Made by a program: the position numbers and the translations under genes
Notes under the pieces: model-generated
What the model saw: only the letters and a program-made list of their open reading frames with translations
Databases searched by the model: none
Told to the model about the DNA's origin: nothing
NCBI RefSeq assembly: GCF_010389155.1
Contig: NC_057763.1
Location: 31,602,645 to 31,666,644, forward strand
Direction: 5' to 3'
DNA: 64,000 nt
Source of the DNA: Erigeron canadensis
Taxonomy: Eukaryota > Streptophyta > Magnoliopsida > Asterales > Asteraceae
In this document: positions 1-12,385 of the stretch, piece after piece
How the letters are laid out: each line of letters starts with the position of its first letter
How positions within the stretch are numbered: the first letter of the stretch is position 1

Positions 1-3000
1 TGTATATACAGGTGGCTAACTTGATTGGGCTGAACCAAAGTTAAAATTTGTTGAGAAACAATTTCCGCAGTAGTGACAAACGAAAAGCATGAACACCAGC
101 TGATGCATTTCGACTTGGTCACATGTAAAACTCGGACAAACGGATTACATGATGTACTTCTTTTGAATTGACATAAAAGATGTTTTTAGGAACAAGGTTG
201 GTGGAAAAATAAACTTAAGAAACCATAAACAATGCACCCATTACTTTTAGCCTAATAATTTAGAAACCTGCCAACCATTAATTTAGTCCGTCCACACCAG
301 GTTAAGCTGCAAATCTGAAAATAGGAATTGCTGAGATTAGTTGGGGCAGTGCATTCTTGGCCTCAATCAATCCATGTTTTCACTCCACAAAAACCTTACT
401 ACATCTTCCTTTCTTAGAAGTATATAATGAAACTACACATGTACCATCAAGCATTATAACAAAGTCTTATTCTCGCACCAATAGTGATTAAAAATTGATA
501 CAACAGTTTATTCAAATTACACTACATGGATCTAGCGGACCCGTAGCCCAGGCTACCCCTAGACTCCATGTAGTTCCGCCTATGAGAGTAGCCACGCAAT
601 TAAGAAAAATGTACAATGGAGAGAATTCGCAATCCAAACGGTCCTTTACCTTGAAGAACCTATGAACGCTCCGGCTGGAAGAGGTCACTAGGAGAAAATC
701 TATTAGGCAAAAGACTCGAGTTAAGGGAATTGACCCGAAGAAACCAAAGTTGTCCTTCATTAAGAAGAATGTGATCTTTCTTACGTTCTACTCTATTTTA
801 TAATTTATATATAGTTTTTGCACAAAAGCTTTGAGCTGGGGTTGTAGTTAGAGGCTTGGAGCTAGAGCTTGGATATGAGGTTATGAGCTAGAGCTTTTAT
901 TTCAATCCTTCTTACACAAGCTTTTATTTTGAATATTTAGCCTTTTTTTGTGCCTTTTGTATAAAACAACTGACTTATTTTTTTAATGTGTCATGATATA
1001 TATTGTTATTTTGCAATGATATTTTTTTTATTTAAGCATTTCATCATCTTTTCTTGAATTTGAGCATGTTTGGCAGGTATTATGTCATGTAAACAAGTGG
1101 AATTGGTTCTTGATGCAGGAATAAAGGAAGAGCTAAGAATTCACCATCTACAACTTGATGCTACCCGGTCAATGGTAAACGTAGTTGCCACATCAATCCC
1201 TTCCAAAATTGACCGGTAGAAAGGATAAAATTATAAACAACATTGTGATACTCTGTGGAGCACATTCAACCTCATTCATCTTAAACTGAAATGTGGGAAA
1301 TTCAGGTTCTCATATGTTTTTGGATTATTATGGAGGATATGTATATGTATGTATTTATGTAACTAAACGGTCGTTGTATCATGAATTATATAACATGTAT
1401 TATCCCCTTAAGTATTTGTTACATTCTTTTATATCAATTGTTTAAACTTTGGGTTTCACTAACGATTTAAAAATTGTCAACATAATAAATGCAACCAATA
1501 TATTTCAAATCCGTCGTGCGTAGCACGGGCACTTAAGCCCTCGTAATTACAAAAACAATGATTGTTGATATTATATATGAATCATTGGATGCTTCAAAGT
1601 TCAAAGAATTAGAAAATTCGGATGATATCAATTAAAAATTGTTTAATAAGAAAGCAATAAAGAAAAATTGCATTGCCATAAATCACGGTTCAGAAAGAAA
1701 TCAAAATAAATGGTGGTGATGTGTATTTTTGGAGGGTACAATAAAGCTATTAGGGTACATTAAGTGGTAGGAAATTAATTTTAGATAATTGTGTTTTGGT
1801 ATCGTATAATGAGAGTTGTTTTCAAAAAAAGTGAGTTTTGTAAGTCGTAACCTATTAAACGCCAATAATCAAATTTTCGTAATTTTTTTTAAACATTAAA
1901 CAATGATTATTTACAAGGCAATAATCTAAAAGTCCATTTCAAAACTCAACCCCAAATGTCCTTTTAAGTAACAATGTCAAAATGATTTCTATTTAAAATA
2001 TCTTGTAGTACCGCGGAGAATAATATTAATATATCTATAATAATAGCAATTTTATATGGGAAAATGATCTATACTATAGACTTTACCTAAGCTTAGGTAC
2101 TGTTATTTTTAAAAAAGTTACAAATTAAACCTTTGAATTTGATTAACATATATAGTTCCTCTGAATTTTACATAACATCCTTTTAAATTTTACATAATCC
2201 CACTACTTTACCTAAGATAGGTATTGTATGTTTTAACTAACATCATTTCCCCATTTTATATATAACACTAATTTCATTTTATATATAACACTAATTTTGT
2301 ATATTACATTTGAAGATTTATTATCTACAGTTAAAGTTTGAAAGCAGCTACTATACTAGCTACGAATAACCTACCTACCTCTTTATTTGATTTTTAAATT
2401 CATTTTTAAATCACTGTTTTCTTATTTATAAAAACATAATATTGTAATCACCCTCGCTAGTACACTACTTGTTATCGCTGCTTACCAACATGCTTGTTAA
2501 TTTTTTTTTCTTTTTTTTAATATATTTATATATATCTAAGGTTTAATTTTAATTGTTTCACCTTGTTTTTTTTATTTAGTAGGTTGAATTTGACTTTTTT
2601 TGAAAAAAAAAAAAATCCAAATACCCTGTCTAGGGATTCTTGGGGCATGGTGGTAGAAAATGGTTTATAGTTTTCCATTTTTTCAATAAAATGAAAGTGG
2701 TTTTTTTTCTAGAAAAAAATAAAATTTTTGATAACGTGTTCTAATTAAAAACTAGAAAACATATTAGAGATGTGAGAGAGAAAGGGGGAATAAAAAATGG
2801 AAAACAAGAAAAAGATGTTTTTAAAGTGATCTACTGACTATTGCAAATTGAAAAACATTGTTTTTTGTTTTATTGAAAGACATTATTAAAAAATTATGAT
2901 TAGAACACGTTTTTCTATTTTGTTATGATTTTTAAATAACAAAAATGAAAAACAAGGGGTGTTTCTACAACTAAACACGCCCTAATACTTTTGCGTGCGG

Positions 3001-3110
3001 GGCTACTAATTAGTTAATACGGAGTAGGACTTTATAAAAAAAAATAAAGTAATTAAAAACATATATACCTGCATAACTCGACCGAATAAGAGGTCCTAAT
3101 TAAAGCTTCT
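1..3110. other. AT-rich intergenic stretch
   Basis: I see no convincing gene here. An open frame on the minus strand at 512-760 has no recognisable family and no splice context. Around 1510-1545 a short GC palindrome (CGTGC..GCACG) stands in otherwise AT-rich DNA and resembles a Helitron 3' hairpin. From about 2600 to 3000 the sequence is low-complexity A/T with MITE-like ends. Confidence 0.5.
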
Positions 3111-3512
3111 TCAAACACAAAAAAGAAAGACGAAAGAAAGCAACAAACCCATAAAAACAACAGAACATGTTGGTGTATTTGAAAAGCTTGAGCCAATTTG
3201 TGTATAGTTGCCATAATTAGGGAGCATGGGAGGAGTATAATAATTAGGAGGTGAGTTTTGGCAACACATAACAGGAGCCACTGGTGGACAATTCGCGCCT
3301 ACAGGAGGCGGTGGAGTATCATATATCACGCTTCCTCCACGTGGCGGCAGCGGTGGCTGTATGGGTTGAGCATTAGTGCATGGATATTGACATGCAACTG
3401 GTGGTGTTACTGACGATACACCATCTTGTGGTTTTTTTGAGGTTGAAGTTGAATTGCAAATTAACAACCAACAAGAACAAACTAGTAAGACCATAACACG
3501 TTTTGAAGACAT
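3111..3512 (-). CDS. small secreted, probably GPI-anchored proline-rich protein
   Basis: This is a single-exon gene of 133 residues from the Met at 3512; an in-frame upstream Met at 3554 would add 14 residues, but the downstream start puts a clean signal peptide (MSSKRVMVLLVCSCWLLIC) at the N-terminus. The mature part is rich in Pro, Gly, Cys and Tyr (PPLPPRGG, TPPPPVGANCPP, CCQNSPPNYYTPP). It ends in a hydrophobic stretch of about 20 residues without basic residues after it, typical of a GPI-anchor signal. The layout suits a cell-wall or plasma-membrane-surface protein, as in short extensin-like proteins; no enzymatic domain is visible. A TATA-like AATAAATA lies upstream on the minus strand near 3590. 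Degenerate copies of this gene appear to lie at 22.6, 24.5 and 25.6 kb. The general class is fairly sure, the function unknown. Confidence 0.7.
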   Translation of the reverse strand: MSSKRVMVLLVCSCWLLICNSTSTSKKPQDGVSSVTPPVACQYPCTNAQPIQPPLPPRGGSVIYDTPPPPVGANCPPVAPVMCCQNSPPNYYTPPMLPNYGNYTQIGSSFSNTPTCSVVFMGLLLSFVFLFCV

Positions 3513-3554
3513 TATCTTGTTTTCACTTGAGAATGATAACATGAAATTAACCAA

Positions 3555-5526
3555 GATTTTAAATGATCAGTATAGAACCCATATACGTAGGGTATTTATT
3601 ACTTACTATGTAACATGATCAATGGAACTTGGCCATTTATAACACGTAAGCATGCTACATGACCACAGTATTTTGCCACCTAGCATGCATGCAATGTGGC
3701 AACCAAGATGAAGATAGATATACGGGTCATCGAGTTTGACTATACAAGACAAATTAAGCTACGTACGTACATTATCAAATTAGTCACCTGACTGACAATT
3801 TAATTTAAGGATAGACTGCCAACTTCCAAGGGCTCACGAAATAAAATATACGCAAAGGTACAAATAGTATTTTAGGAAAGAACCATATCTCCATTATCAA
3901 AAAATACCTAAAGACAAATTGCAAAATAAATGTATTATGAAGTTTTGGTCCGGGACAAAATTCCGATCTCTTGGAATTTGAATATTTTAAGATGCGTTTA
4001 GTTGGGTAGTATTTTGTTAATGACAGTCTTATGTATTAATTAATTTGATTCATTAAAAATTGTACTTTGTCTTGTAAAAATTCAGAAGACGGTTATTGAT
4101 ATATAAAGTACTACTTTTTATGCATGTAATAAGCTGTTAATGACAGCCCTAAACATCCCTTAGGGCTGCCATTATCATTTTCCTTTTCAGTTTTCTTATT
4201 TTTAATTTTTAAAAAATAAAAAGAGGTTTCCATTTTTAGAAAACAACTAAAAATTTTAAAAACACATTCAAAATTATAAAATGGAAAATAAAATTTGAAG
4301 TTTTCAACGTTTAGAAAATATACAATGAAAAAGTAAAAAACAATAAAATCGTGTTTTCTGTTTTCGTAGAAAATATTTATGGAAAACTATGATTTGAATG
4401 CGTTTTATGTTTTTCATATCTTTTGAAAAACAAAAATGAAAAACAAAAGATTTTTTCCCAACTAATCCCTAACTAAACACACCCTTAATATTCAACCACC
4501 TTATATGTGAGTCATTGGACCTTGGTAGCTTTTCTAAGGGCTTGTATGTTTATATAGTCATTAAGTGACTGTATAGAAACATAATGTTTGTATAGATTCA
4601 GTTAATATAGTTGTTTTTTTACTTATTAAGTCAATAAAAAACATATTTGATTGACTTAATGAATTAAGTTAATTAAAATTAAGTCATGATTTTTTAATTA
4701 AGTAATTATCAAACACTACCTAAGTAAAGTGTTTATTTATTGTGCATGAGAATATTTAGAAAAAAAGATCTGATATGTAATTAATTAAAATGTTTGGTTT
4801 ATTTGGTTTCGTTTAGAGAATGTGTATCAGTTTAATTTTAGGGTTTTTCTCTTTGAGTACTTGTACCGACTCAAAGTCAATATCTCGTTGTCTAAAATAC
4901 GTGCAAAACTTCACCTTAATAGAGTGAGGTTTCCCGATGTCGTATATTGGCTGAATGTTAAAAAAAATCAACCTAACCTTTACATTCATATCAAATTAAA
5001 ACCCGATAAAGATATAAGTTTTGAAACTCATTTTAATTTATAATGAAGAGATTTTTAGATTGTTTCTTTATAATCGTTTTTTCTAATCGTTTTTTCTAAT
5101 GGAAAAAATAAAAAAATATCAATTTGTACATTATATATCAATTTCTAATTATAGATATATAATTTTAAAACCGGCCAACGGGGACTTAATTGGTCCATTG
5201 GTCATGAAGTTTTATTATATTCATCCAAAATATGGAACAACAAATCTTCTTGGATTCGAACTCATATGAACTCCATTAATACTTGAGAGTGTTATTAATC
5301 ATATTTTTTTTCCTTAAATAAATACATAATTTTAAAAACTATATTTACTGTTACATATCAAGAAAAAAAACTAAGAATAAACGGATTTCAAAAAAATTAA
5401 AATAGTAACCAACTAATTCCTCATTCCCTAACGTCTTTCAATTATTCCACTACATAATACTCGTAACATATTCATCATTTCTACAAATATCTAATTAATA
5501 GATACATACAAACATCTTTGATATTG
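3555..5526. other. intergenic, MITE-like sequences
   Basis: No gene is seen. Three stretches look like short non-autonomous DNA elements with weak terminal inverted repeats: about 3992-4160 (GATGCGTTTAG paired with its near-reverse at the right end), about 4157-4490, and about 4537-4725 (both ends carrying TTAAGTNA-type sequence). None has a clean target-site duplication that I could confirm. Confidence 0.35.
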
Positions 5527-5537
5527 CAAAAAGAATC

Positions 5538-5781
5538 GCCAATGGGTTAAAACTCCAACGGTATTCCGAAGTCCTGCAGTGATGTTTAGATCCTGGAAGA
5601 CTAAGGTTCGAGTCTGAGCAGACGAGGTTTTACTTCCAATTTAATGTTGAGCCTTCTGTAGCGGTTAATTGGTGGATTTTCCCTCCCCTGTGATCCCTGA
5701 CTTCATGGATCAGTCGCTAGTGACTGTCTGCCCATATGGATGTAACGACACAAACGTTAAAAAAAAAAAAACAAACAAAAA
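5538..5781 (+). mobile_element. tRNA-derived SINE with 11-bp target-site duplication
   Basis: The element has a B-box-like GGTTCGAGTCT at 5605-5615, an upstream A-box-like segment and a 3' oligo(A) tail at 5759-5771. It is flanked by a perfect direct repeat CAAAAAGAATC at 5527-5537 and 5782-5792. This is the layout of a LINE-mobilised SINE. It ends only about 180 bp before the TATA box of the LRAT-domain gene, so it lies in that gene's promoter region. Confidence 0.8.
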
Positions 5782-5960
5782 CAAAAAGAATCAAATAAAG
5801 ACAAAAAGTTACAAGATCGTTTAATATGCTTTCTTTTTTTCTTTATACAAAAAAATAAAACTAAGGGGGAAAAAGAAAAAAAAAAACCAAGCGAACACCC
5901 ACCTTTTTCCCTCGCAAAAACCTTTGACTGGAAAATTGTCGTAAACCCTTTTAGGTAGTC

Positions 5961-5967
5961 TATAAAC
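5961..5967 (+). promoter_or_regulatory. TATA box of the LRAT-domain gene
   Basis: TATAAAC lies 52 bp before the proposed ATG at 6019, leaving room for a short leader of roughly 25-30 nt. This supports 6019 as the start of the first coding exon. Confidence 0.55.
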
Positions 5968-6018
5968 CGCCGCACTGGTTTCATTAACACACACACACAA
6001 TTTGGGGGTTGGATCGAT

Positions 6019-8447
6019 ATGGAAACAATGTTGTCGTTTCTGAATGAGAAATCACGCAACCTCACTTCCCCTCTCCGTCTCACCCCTCCAAACCTCTCTC
6101 CGCTCATCGCCCCACCTGCCAGGTATATTTTTATTATTATATCCATTTTAATTTAATTTTAATTAAATGTTAGCTAGGTCCTTGATGTATATTCCCCCCC
6201 TACTCCCTGTGTGTGGATCTATTTCAATACAATTGATGGGTGTTTTTTTATTTTAAATACGAGTATTAATAAAAAATGAAGCAAATTTTTAGCAATTCAA
6301 ATAAACCTTAAAAGTGTTAAAAAAAAAAAGAGGATTTAAAAAATAAATTTTGGCTAAATTGACGCATTTGCCATTAAGGTTGTTATTGCATCATACTAAA
6401 TGTAAACGCGGAAGTGCCAGTTTCGGTTTTGACCACTTTTCGATTAACATGTCATACTAAAGGTAAAATGATCCGATTATCAGCTTTGATATGTAATTTT
6501 AATTGAACAAGATAATTAAATACATAATATCTTATCAAATCGTTAGCCTAATATATGATTCCTAACAGTCTAACATATTTGAGAAAGTATACACTCAAAA
6601 TGCATGTAAAAAGCAAATTTGTCACTCATTTTTTATAAGCGTAAATTCGTCACTCAAAATATATGTAAAGGGCAAATTTGCCACTTAAATTCTAAACCCG
6701 ACCGACACCTGACTCGTTGCCATTCCTAATAATATGTGTCATGTCAGACCCTAGATTCTTAGTCAGCTACATAATCATCAATTTGATAGCAAAAATGACA
6801 AAATTGCACCTTAGTATCAATCTAAGTGACAAATTTGCTTTTTACATGCATTATGAATGGCAAATTTGCCCTTATAAGAAATGAGTGGTAATTTGCTCTT
6901 TACATGCATTTTGAGTAGCAAATATAGCTTTTATAATCATGTTTAAAATATACAATAATAGTTTTGATATAATCAAAGTATCTGGTGGTAAATAAGGTCT
7001 TTTTAAAAATATCGGTGGTAAGTTTTTGATGGCAAATAACTTTTTTTAGTGGCAAATAAGAGCCTTTCAAAATATGAATGGCAAATTTACTCTTTTCATG
7101 TATTTCGAGTGGTAAATTTGATCTTTAACCTTTAAAAAACTTTTGGACTTGGTTTTGACAACTCTGTCTTCAGGACCTCATCTTCCGCAAAATGGAAAAC
7201 TTGGATTGAAGTGCATTCAACAAAGGACAGTATGAGAGCTGCCTTACTTTTGGGTGCTCAAGCATATTTTCTCGGCCAATCCTTTTATCATCTTACCCAT
7301 ATCTTTCCCCAATCTCTGAAGTTTCGCTCTAGGACCTCCAAAGTTAACCCTCTGTGGTCTCACCAAGTGAAACAAAGCGCAATCAAGCCCGGAGACCATA
7401 TCTACACTTGGACAGCAGGCTGCGTTTACTCCCACCACGGTCTGTAGTTTTTTCTCTTTATACTTGCATTTGAAAAATCTTTTATTTTATTTTATTTTGA
7501 GCAACGAATTAGTAATTAGTTAGTAGTATGCGGAGCCCCCTCCCCCCCAATAATCCACTTCTATTAATATAGGAAGTGAGATTTGAACCATGGTGGATTT
7601 CCCAAAGGTGACCTTACCAATGAGCCACCAACCCACCTACTGTTTATAATCTTTTGATTTAGGTGTCTACTCTCTAATAAGTCTTTTGTGTTGGATAAAA
7701 ATGCAATTTAATACAGGCATTTATGTTGCTAAGAACATGGTTGTCCACTTAAGCGCCTCAGAACATGGTAGTTCTGGTTCCATCAATAGTTTGTTTTCTG
7801 GTTTCATAGTTAGTAGTCCAATACATCAAGCCTCATGTTCGATACCTTGGTGTGGATTTCACGGTTGTGGAAATGGAGTGGTTGTTTTTTGTTTAGACTG
7901 TTTTAGCCGAAACAGATCCTTGTACCTTTTTCAGTATGAAGTGGGAACATATGCGTTCTTCCTTAAACTCCGTGGTGGCACATGCACCACTGCGAAATCA
8001 GACCCACCTGGACCAGTAATTGAGAGAGCTATGCATCTACTAAAATATGGATTTGGACCTTATGATGTGGTTATGAAAAACTGTGAGGATTTTGCTTTGT
8101 ACTGCAAGACAGGCCTTGCAGTTCATAATGATCAAGATCTCCCCAGTGGAATCGGTGGTAAAGTGAATAGCTGGCTTGTTTTACCGTTGTCAGTCATTGT
8201 TTCTATGACACTTGTAAGATTCATGGGCACCCCTATTGTGGCTTCAGTTGCTCTAGTGAGTCATCTGTTAAACAGATATGCTTCTGACATTGGTGTTCGA
8301 GTTGATGCCCTTCCGGTTAAATTTAGGAGATTGCCGTTGCACTTTTTAGATGTTGAAAATATCCGAACACGTACAGAGTCAATGATGGCAGTATTAAATA
8401 GTCCAGAGTTGAAGAGAATAGAAGATGAGATCAATGCTGGACATTAA
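6019..8447 (+). CDS. LRAT/NC-domain protein with N-terminal extension
   Basis: Three coding exons, 6019-6122, 7174-7439 and 7717-8447, join in frame through GT-AG introns into 366 residues. The LRAT (NlpC/P60-like) domain starts at about residue 107 with GDHIYTW and SHHGIYV and contains NCEDFALYCKTG. By alignment with animal LRAT the catalytic triad would be His122, His134 (VVHL) and Cys246. The plant family (NC domain-containing proteins) also has the RGGTCTTAKSDPP segment seen here. Animal relatives are thiol acyltransferases or phospholipases; the plant activity is poorly known. Hydrophobic residues after 270 could anchor the C-terminus in a membrane. Plant members I recall begin only a few residues before the GDHIY motif, so the first ~100 residues are unusual; they are Ser/Thr/Arg/Lys-rich and could be a targeting peptide. 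Met55 (7232) is an alternative start if exon 1 is not used. Intron 1 holds a fold-back repeat and intron 2 a SINE. Confidence 0.8.
6591..6918. repeat. fold-back repeat in intron 1 of the LRAT gene
   Basis: The left arm, about 6591-6687, and right arm, about 6826-6918, are imperfect inverted copies about 95 bp long (ACTCAAAATGCATGTAAA pairs with its reverse at the right end). The motif GCAAATTTGCC recurs inside both arms and again near 7080-7120. No target-site duplication is evident. It looks like a MITE or a decayed tandem-inverted repeat. Confidence 0.6.
7484..7647 (-). mobile_element. tRNA-derived SINE in intron 2 of the LRAT gene
   Basis: Read on the minus strand it begins with a tRNA-like head, with an A-box-like TGGCTCATTGG and a B-box GGTTCAAATCTC, and ends in an A-rich (AAAAT)n tail. 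AATCTTTT is repeated directly at 7476-7483 and 7648-7655. The insertion is antisense to the host gene and does not disturb the splice sites. Confidence 0.75.
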
Positions 8448-9362
8448 ATTAAGACAGCATGTATTTGATAAGCTTATGGTCATTGAGGTCAGTCATTTTT
8501 ATTAGAAACTGCTTATTAAGAAAAGGTGTGTTTCATAATTTGTTTGTATGCCTGTATGATCATGTTTTTGAAAGTATTCAGTATGTAAATCATGGTATTG
8601 AAGGCGTCCTGACTACGGCACAAGTGAAGGGTTTGCGAGTTTGTTAATATCATTTGGAGATGGGATTTCCGAAGGGTCTTTTGTTTATGCAGGTGAGCCA
8701 GGTTGTACCTCTCATTACCATGAAACTTCAAACCCATTGTTATTATTAGTGTGACGTGTTTCTTACTGTGGAAATTGCATAAAAGGCAATTGAACTTCAT
8801 CATCAACTTTTTCATGCATTTTTTCTGTGTGGTATAGTTAACTTTTTGTGTAAATTGCTATGTCATTAGGTGTTTCGAAAATTAAGAGTTATGCAAGTCA
8901 ATAGCTTTTGCCGTTGCATTTTCTCTATGATCTTGAATTTTGACAAAAAAAGGAAAGAAGCAAGGCTGTTTTTTTGAATGTTGACAGAAAGATTGGCAAG
9001 CTCATATGGGTAGTCCAATTCAAAAAATTGTATCGTTGGATTAACATGTTGTGGCAAATGATGAAACGAATGATATGTTTTGAAAGAATTCATTTATTTT
9101 CTATTATTATATTATACAGTAATACAGTAATAAAAACACGAGGTTTACAAACTTTACAAATTACAACAACATAAAAGAAAGATAAACTTTTTAAGAATTT
9201 ATTTATGAAAAAGCCGGGGATAAAACTGGGCCGGTCTTATCTTTCTAGCCCATATACACTGGAGTTCAAAAAAAAATATACCAACACAAAATATTCACGT
9301 ACAAGTGTACAACCGCGTGAATGAAAAAGACAAAAAGTGTTAAGATACAAGAATACCGATAT
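8448..9362. other. downstream region with dispersed repeat shared with 25.9 kb
   Basis: No gene is seen. About 8750-8990 is similar, by eye roughly two-thirds identical, to 25935-26150 (shared runs such as GTGGAAATTGCATA and TTAACTTTTTGT). The short stretch 9211-9241 (GGGGATAAAACTGGGCC) recurs at 22998. These matches are part of the segmental mosaic described in the findings. Confidence 0.55.
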
Positions 9363-9572
9363 TGTTGAAAAACAACGACCTAATAGCAAAGTATAATATA
9401 TACAATAGAGAATAGAGAGAATGATTTTCATTGATATTGATCCCCTCTTAGTTACAAAAGATGATTATATATAGAGATATAATAGTCTTTACAATAAATA
9501 CAATCATAATGATATAATAAATAGTTTGGGAGTTACGAATGTGGATAGCCACATAATAATGATTTCATAACA
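9363..9572 (-). repeat. copia 3' LTR
   Basis: On the minus strand this 210-bp repeat opens TGTTATG and closes CA. It follows the polypurine tract and is therefore the downstream LTR of the element. Confidence 0.8.
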
Positions 9573-10684
9573 CTCCCCCTTGGCTATCCACAAGTTAAAA
9601 GAATATGCCTCGTTAAAACCTTATTAGGGAAAACCCAATGGGACAAAACCTAGTGAAGGGAAAAGAGTACATAGTTCTTTTGATACGCTTGGGGATGTTG
9701 CTTCATTAAAAACCTTGTCAGGAAAACCCAATGGGACAAAGCCATGGCTAAGGGAAAAAGAGTGCAGCGCGTATCTTTTCCCTCTTATGATCACATCACT
9801 TGAACACTTGAGTCGTTAGTATCACGAACGAGCTTCATTGATATACAATCCTGAATAGTTGAAAAAATCCATGATGCATTATCTTCATGTTTATCATCTT
9901 TTATATCATAAACTTGATGTCAAGACTTATAAACACATATGTGTACAATGGACCATCCTGCATTACCAAAATAAATAAAACTTCTTTGATGGGTTAGTAT
10001 AATATAAATTTATATACCTTTATCGCCTCATAGGTGATATGTTTTACCCATTCTAATACATTCTTATGGAATAAGATCTCTATCTTTACTAGAACGAAAA
10101 ACAATATATTGGCATATTATAGTGTCCCGATGCTACTCAAAGATAGTATTTTCAATTAAGCACTTATCTCCACTTTTAACACGTATGGCACGTCCCAGCG
10201 TGATTGGTTACGTCGAAGATGAATGAAAGTGATCTTTATCAATACCAAGCGATCATATATACAAATTATTTAGTAAACTCAATAAATAGATATAGCCCAC
10301 AAAAATATTTTCCTCGTCATATAAATTCCTTTTGAGTAGTTATTCATCACTAGAATGTTCGACTTTGTTTTATCAAGATTTTGCATCACACACGTTCAAA
10401 CATAAACTTGCTATAGAGATCTTTTGCACTCATAACTTATTCAAGTTTTATATTTCTTTAATACCCTTGGGCAAGTAAATCTCATAACTACAAGTTATAT
10501 ATTCAAAGAGACTTTACCAAAACGTGTTGTCCTCAAGAACCTTTCAAATATGTTTATAGCATCTTTGGGTCATTAGACATGCTCCGTGCATTTTATATAC
10601 TTCAAGCAATATTGCAATTTAACGAACAACGCATACTTTATGCACTATATATAATATCTCCATAGCTCAAAATAATTCATAAGA

Positions 10685-11870
10685 CGCAGTTTTATATTGT
10701 TTTATAGTGCCAGACTTATAAAATATCAAAAGTTGCATCCACCACTTGAGAATAAAATTCATCGTAATCAAGTCTATATCTTTTGCGAAAAATTGTTATT
10801 CCATAATAAATTTCACAATGACCCAGTTCTATCATATATGGACAACCACTATATATTTATTCGTAATACTTCATCTTGGATGTCCATCAGAATATTATGC
10901 CTTGTGTATCATACATATGATTTTGTCATTTATTTTTCGCACTCATCAATTATATCATAAAAAGTTACACTTTCATGTGTACGGACTCGAGGTCCAACTT
11001 TTGCGTCTTTTTCTTTTTTGGCCAATCATATATATCTTAGAACTTTATTTCCATGCATGATTTCAAGATCCTCATATTTATTCATAGTACTTAGCGCTAT
11101 ATCAAATTTAAAGTTATTATCGACGTCGATTTCATTTATTCGATCGATTCCATAACTCTCTAGACATGATATTGTTTATTGAGATCTCAATGTTTAATAT
11201 TCACTTTTTCAGGTACCTGAGATTTCTCTATACATTCATGTCTTGATTCATCAATAATCTTTAATGGGGTCTTTCATACCTTGAATTTGACCATCTTATT
11301 TTTCTTGCTCCTTTTCTTTCGAGGATTTTATTTGGAATCGGCTCATGTACTATGCTTCTAACATATGCATACTCATTACCAATCGGAGCATTAGCAGCTT
11401 GTATATATGATTTGATCACTCTTTTTGGTCAGTGAACTTCAATTACTAAATGTAATATATGAACTATCCAATGAACACCATATTCATTTTATTTGGTGTG
11501 AGGATCTTTGATAATTCAATTTTACTTATTTCAATTTCAAGCTGCTTTTCATATATCTCTAATGTTGGGAACATCTCCCCCTAATGTTGGGAAATCCAGA
11601 TCATATTTATGAGAAGCTTAAGCCATAAATGGCTTTATTGATTACATATACATCTTTCATGTTTTAACTCATACCCAAAATAGTCATACTAGTGTCTAGT
11701 TTATCAGACACTTTCTAACTGAATCAAAGCACGCGCCTACATACTTTTAAGACACGCTTATTTTCCCAACATTATTTACAATATTCTTAGAGGTCTCATC
11801 AGTGTGCATTGTGATGGAGCAACTTTTGATATTTTATAAGTCTGGCACTATAAACCAATATAAAACTGCG
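10685..11870. repeat. 52-bp near-perfect inverted repeat inside the copia element
   Basis: The arms 10685-10736 and 11819-11870 match in reverse complement with about one mismatch in 52, separated by about 1.08 kb. This is far better conserved than the surrounding decayed sequence. Confidence 0.75.
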
Positions 11871-12344
11871 TTGATGCAACTTTAACATATATTGCATAAC
11901 CAAAAACTCTTATATGAGACATATTTGGTTTCTGACCATAAACCAATTTCAGTGGGGAGGAAATACAATAAAATATTGGCATGATACGAATTCATATTAT
12001 TGCATGTAAAATAACATGACCCCAATTTATAAATCATTCATTTTGCTCTCAAATGATCATTATAAAAGTAATCATTATTGCCAATATAATATGGAACATG
12101 CTCTCAATCTTATAAGACGAGCAATTAATTACGCAAACATCATGTTGCGAATTTGATGACCCATTTAGACGATGTATCGATTTATAATACTAAATGGTAT
12201 CTTGGATAATGTATAGGCCTACATACATCTCCCTTGTTCCATAAAACCAAGGAATTCAATCCCTATTTCAGTTGGCAATGATATACTTCCTTGTATTAAG
12301 CAAACATTCTCAAATTCGATAATGAATTCAAATTTTTTTTCGTT

Positions 12345-12385
12345 CGCATCATCAATGATCCGGGATGGTCCGACCGGTCATGCCA
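12345..12385 (-). pseudogene. copia GAG-pre-integrase remnant
   Basis: The minus strand reads W-H-D-R-S-D-H-P-G-S-L-M-M-R, close to the copia signature WHDRLGHPGS. It is an isolated short match in a frame with stops. It fixes the element as Ty1/copia and its orientation as minus. Confidence 0.7.

Noticed and set aside
512..760. Minus-strand 82-residue frame as a gene
   Set aside because: No family resemblance, splice context or codon pattern supports it; it lies in repeat-like AT-rich sequence.
4822..5043. Plus-strand 73-residue frame
   Set aside because: The composition is that of random AT-rich sequence, with Lys/Phe/Ile/Asn bias and no recognisable motif.
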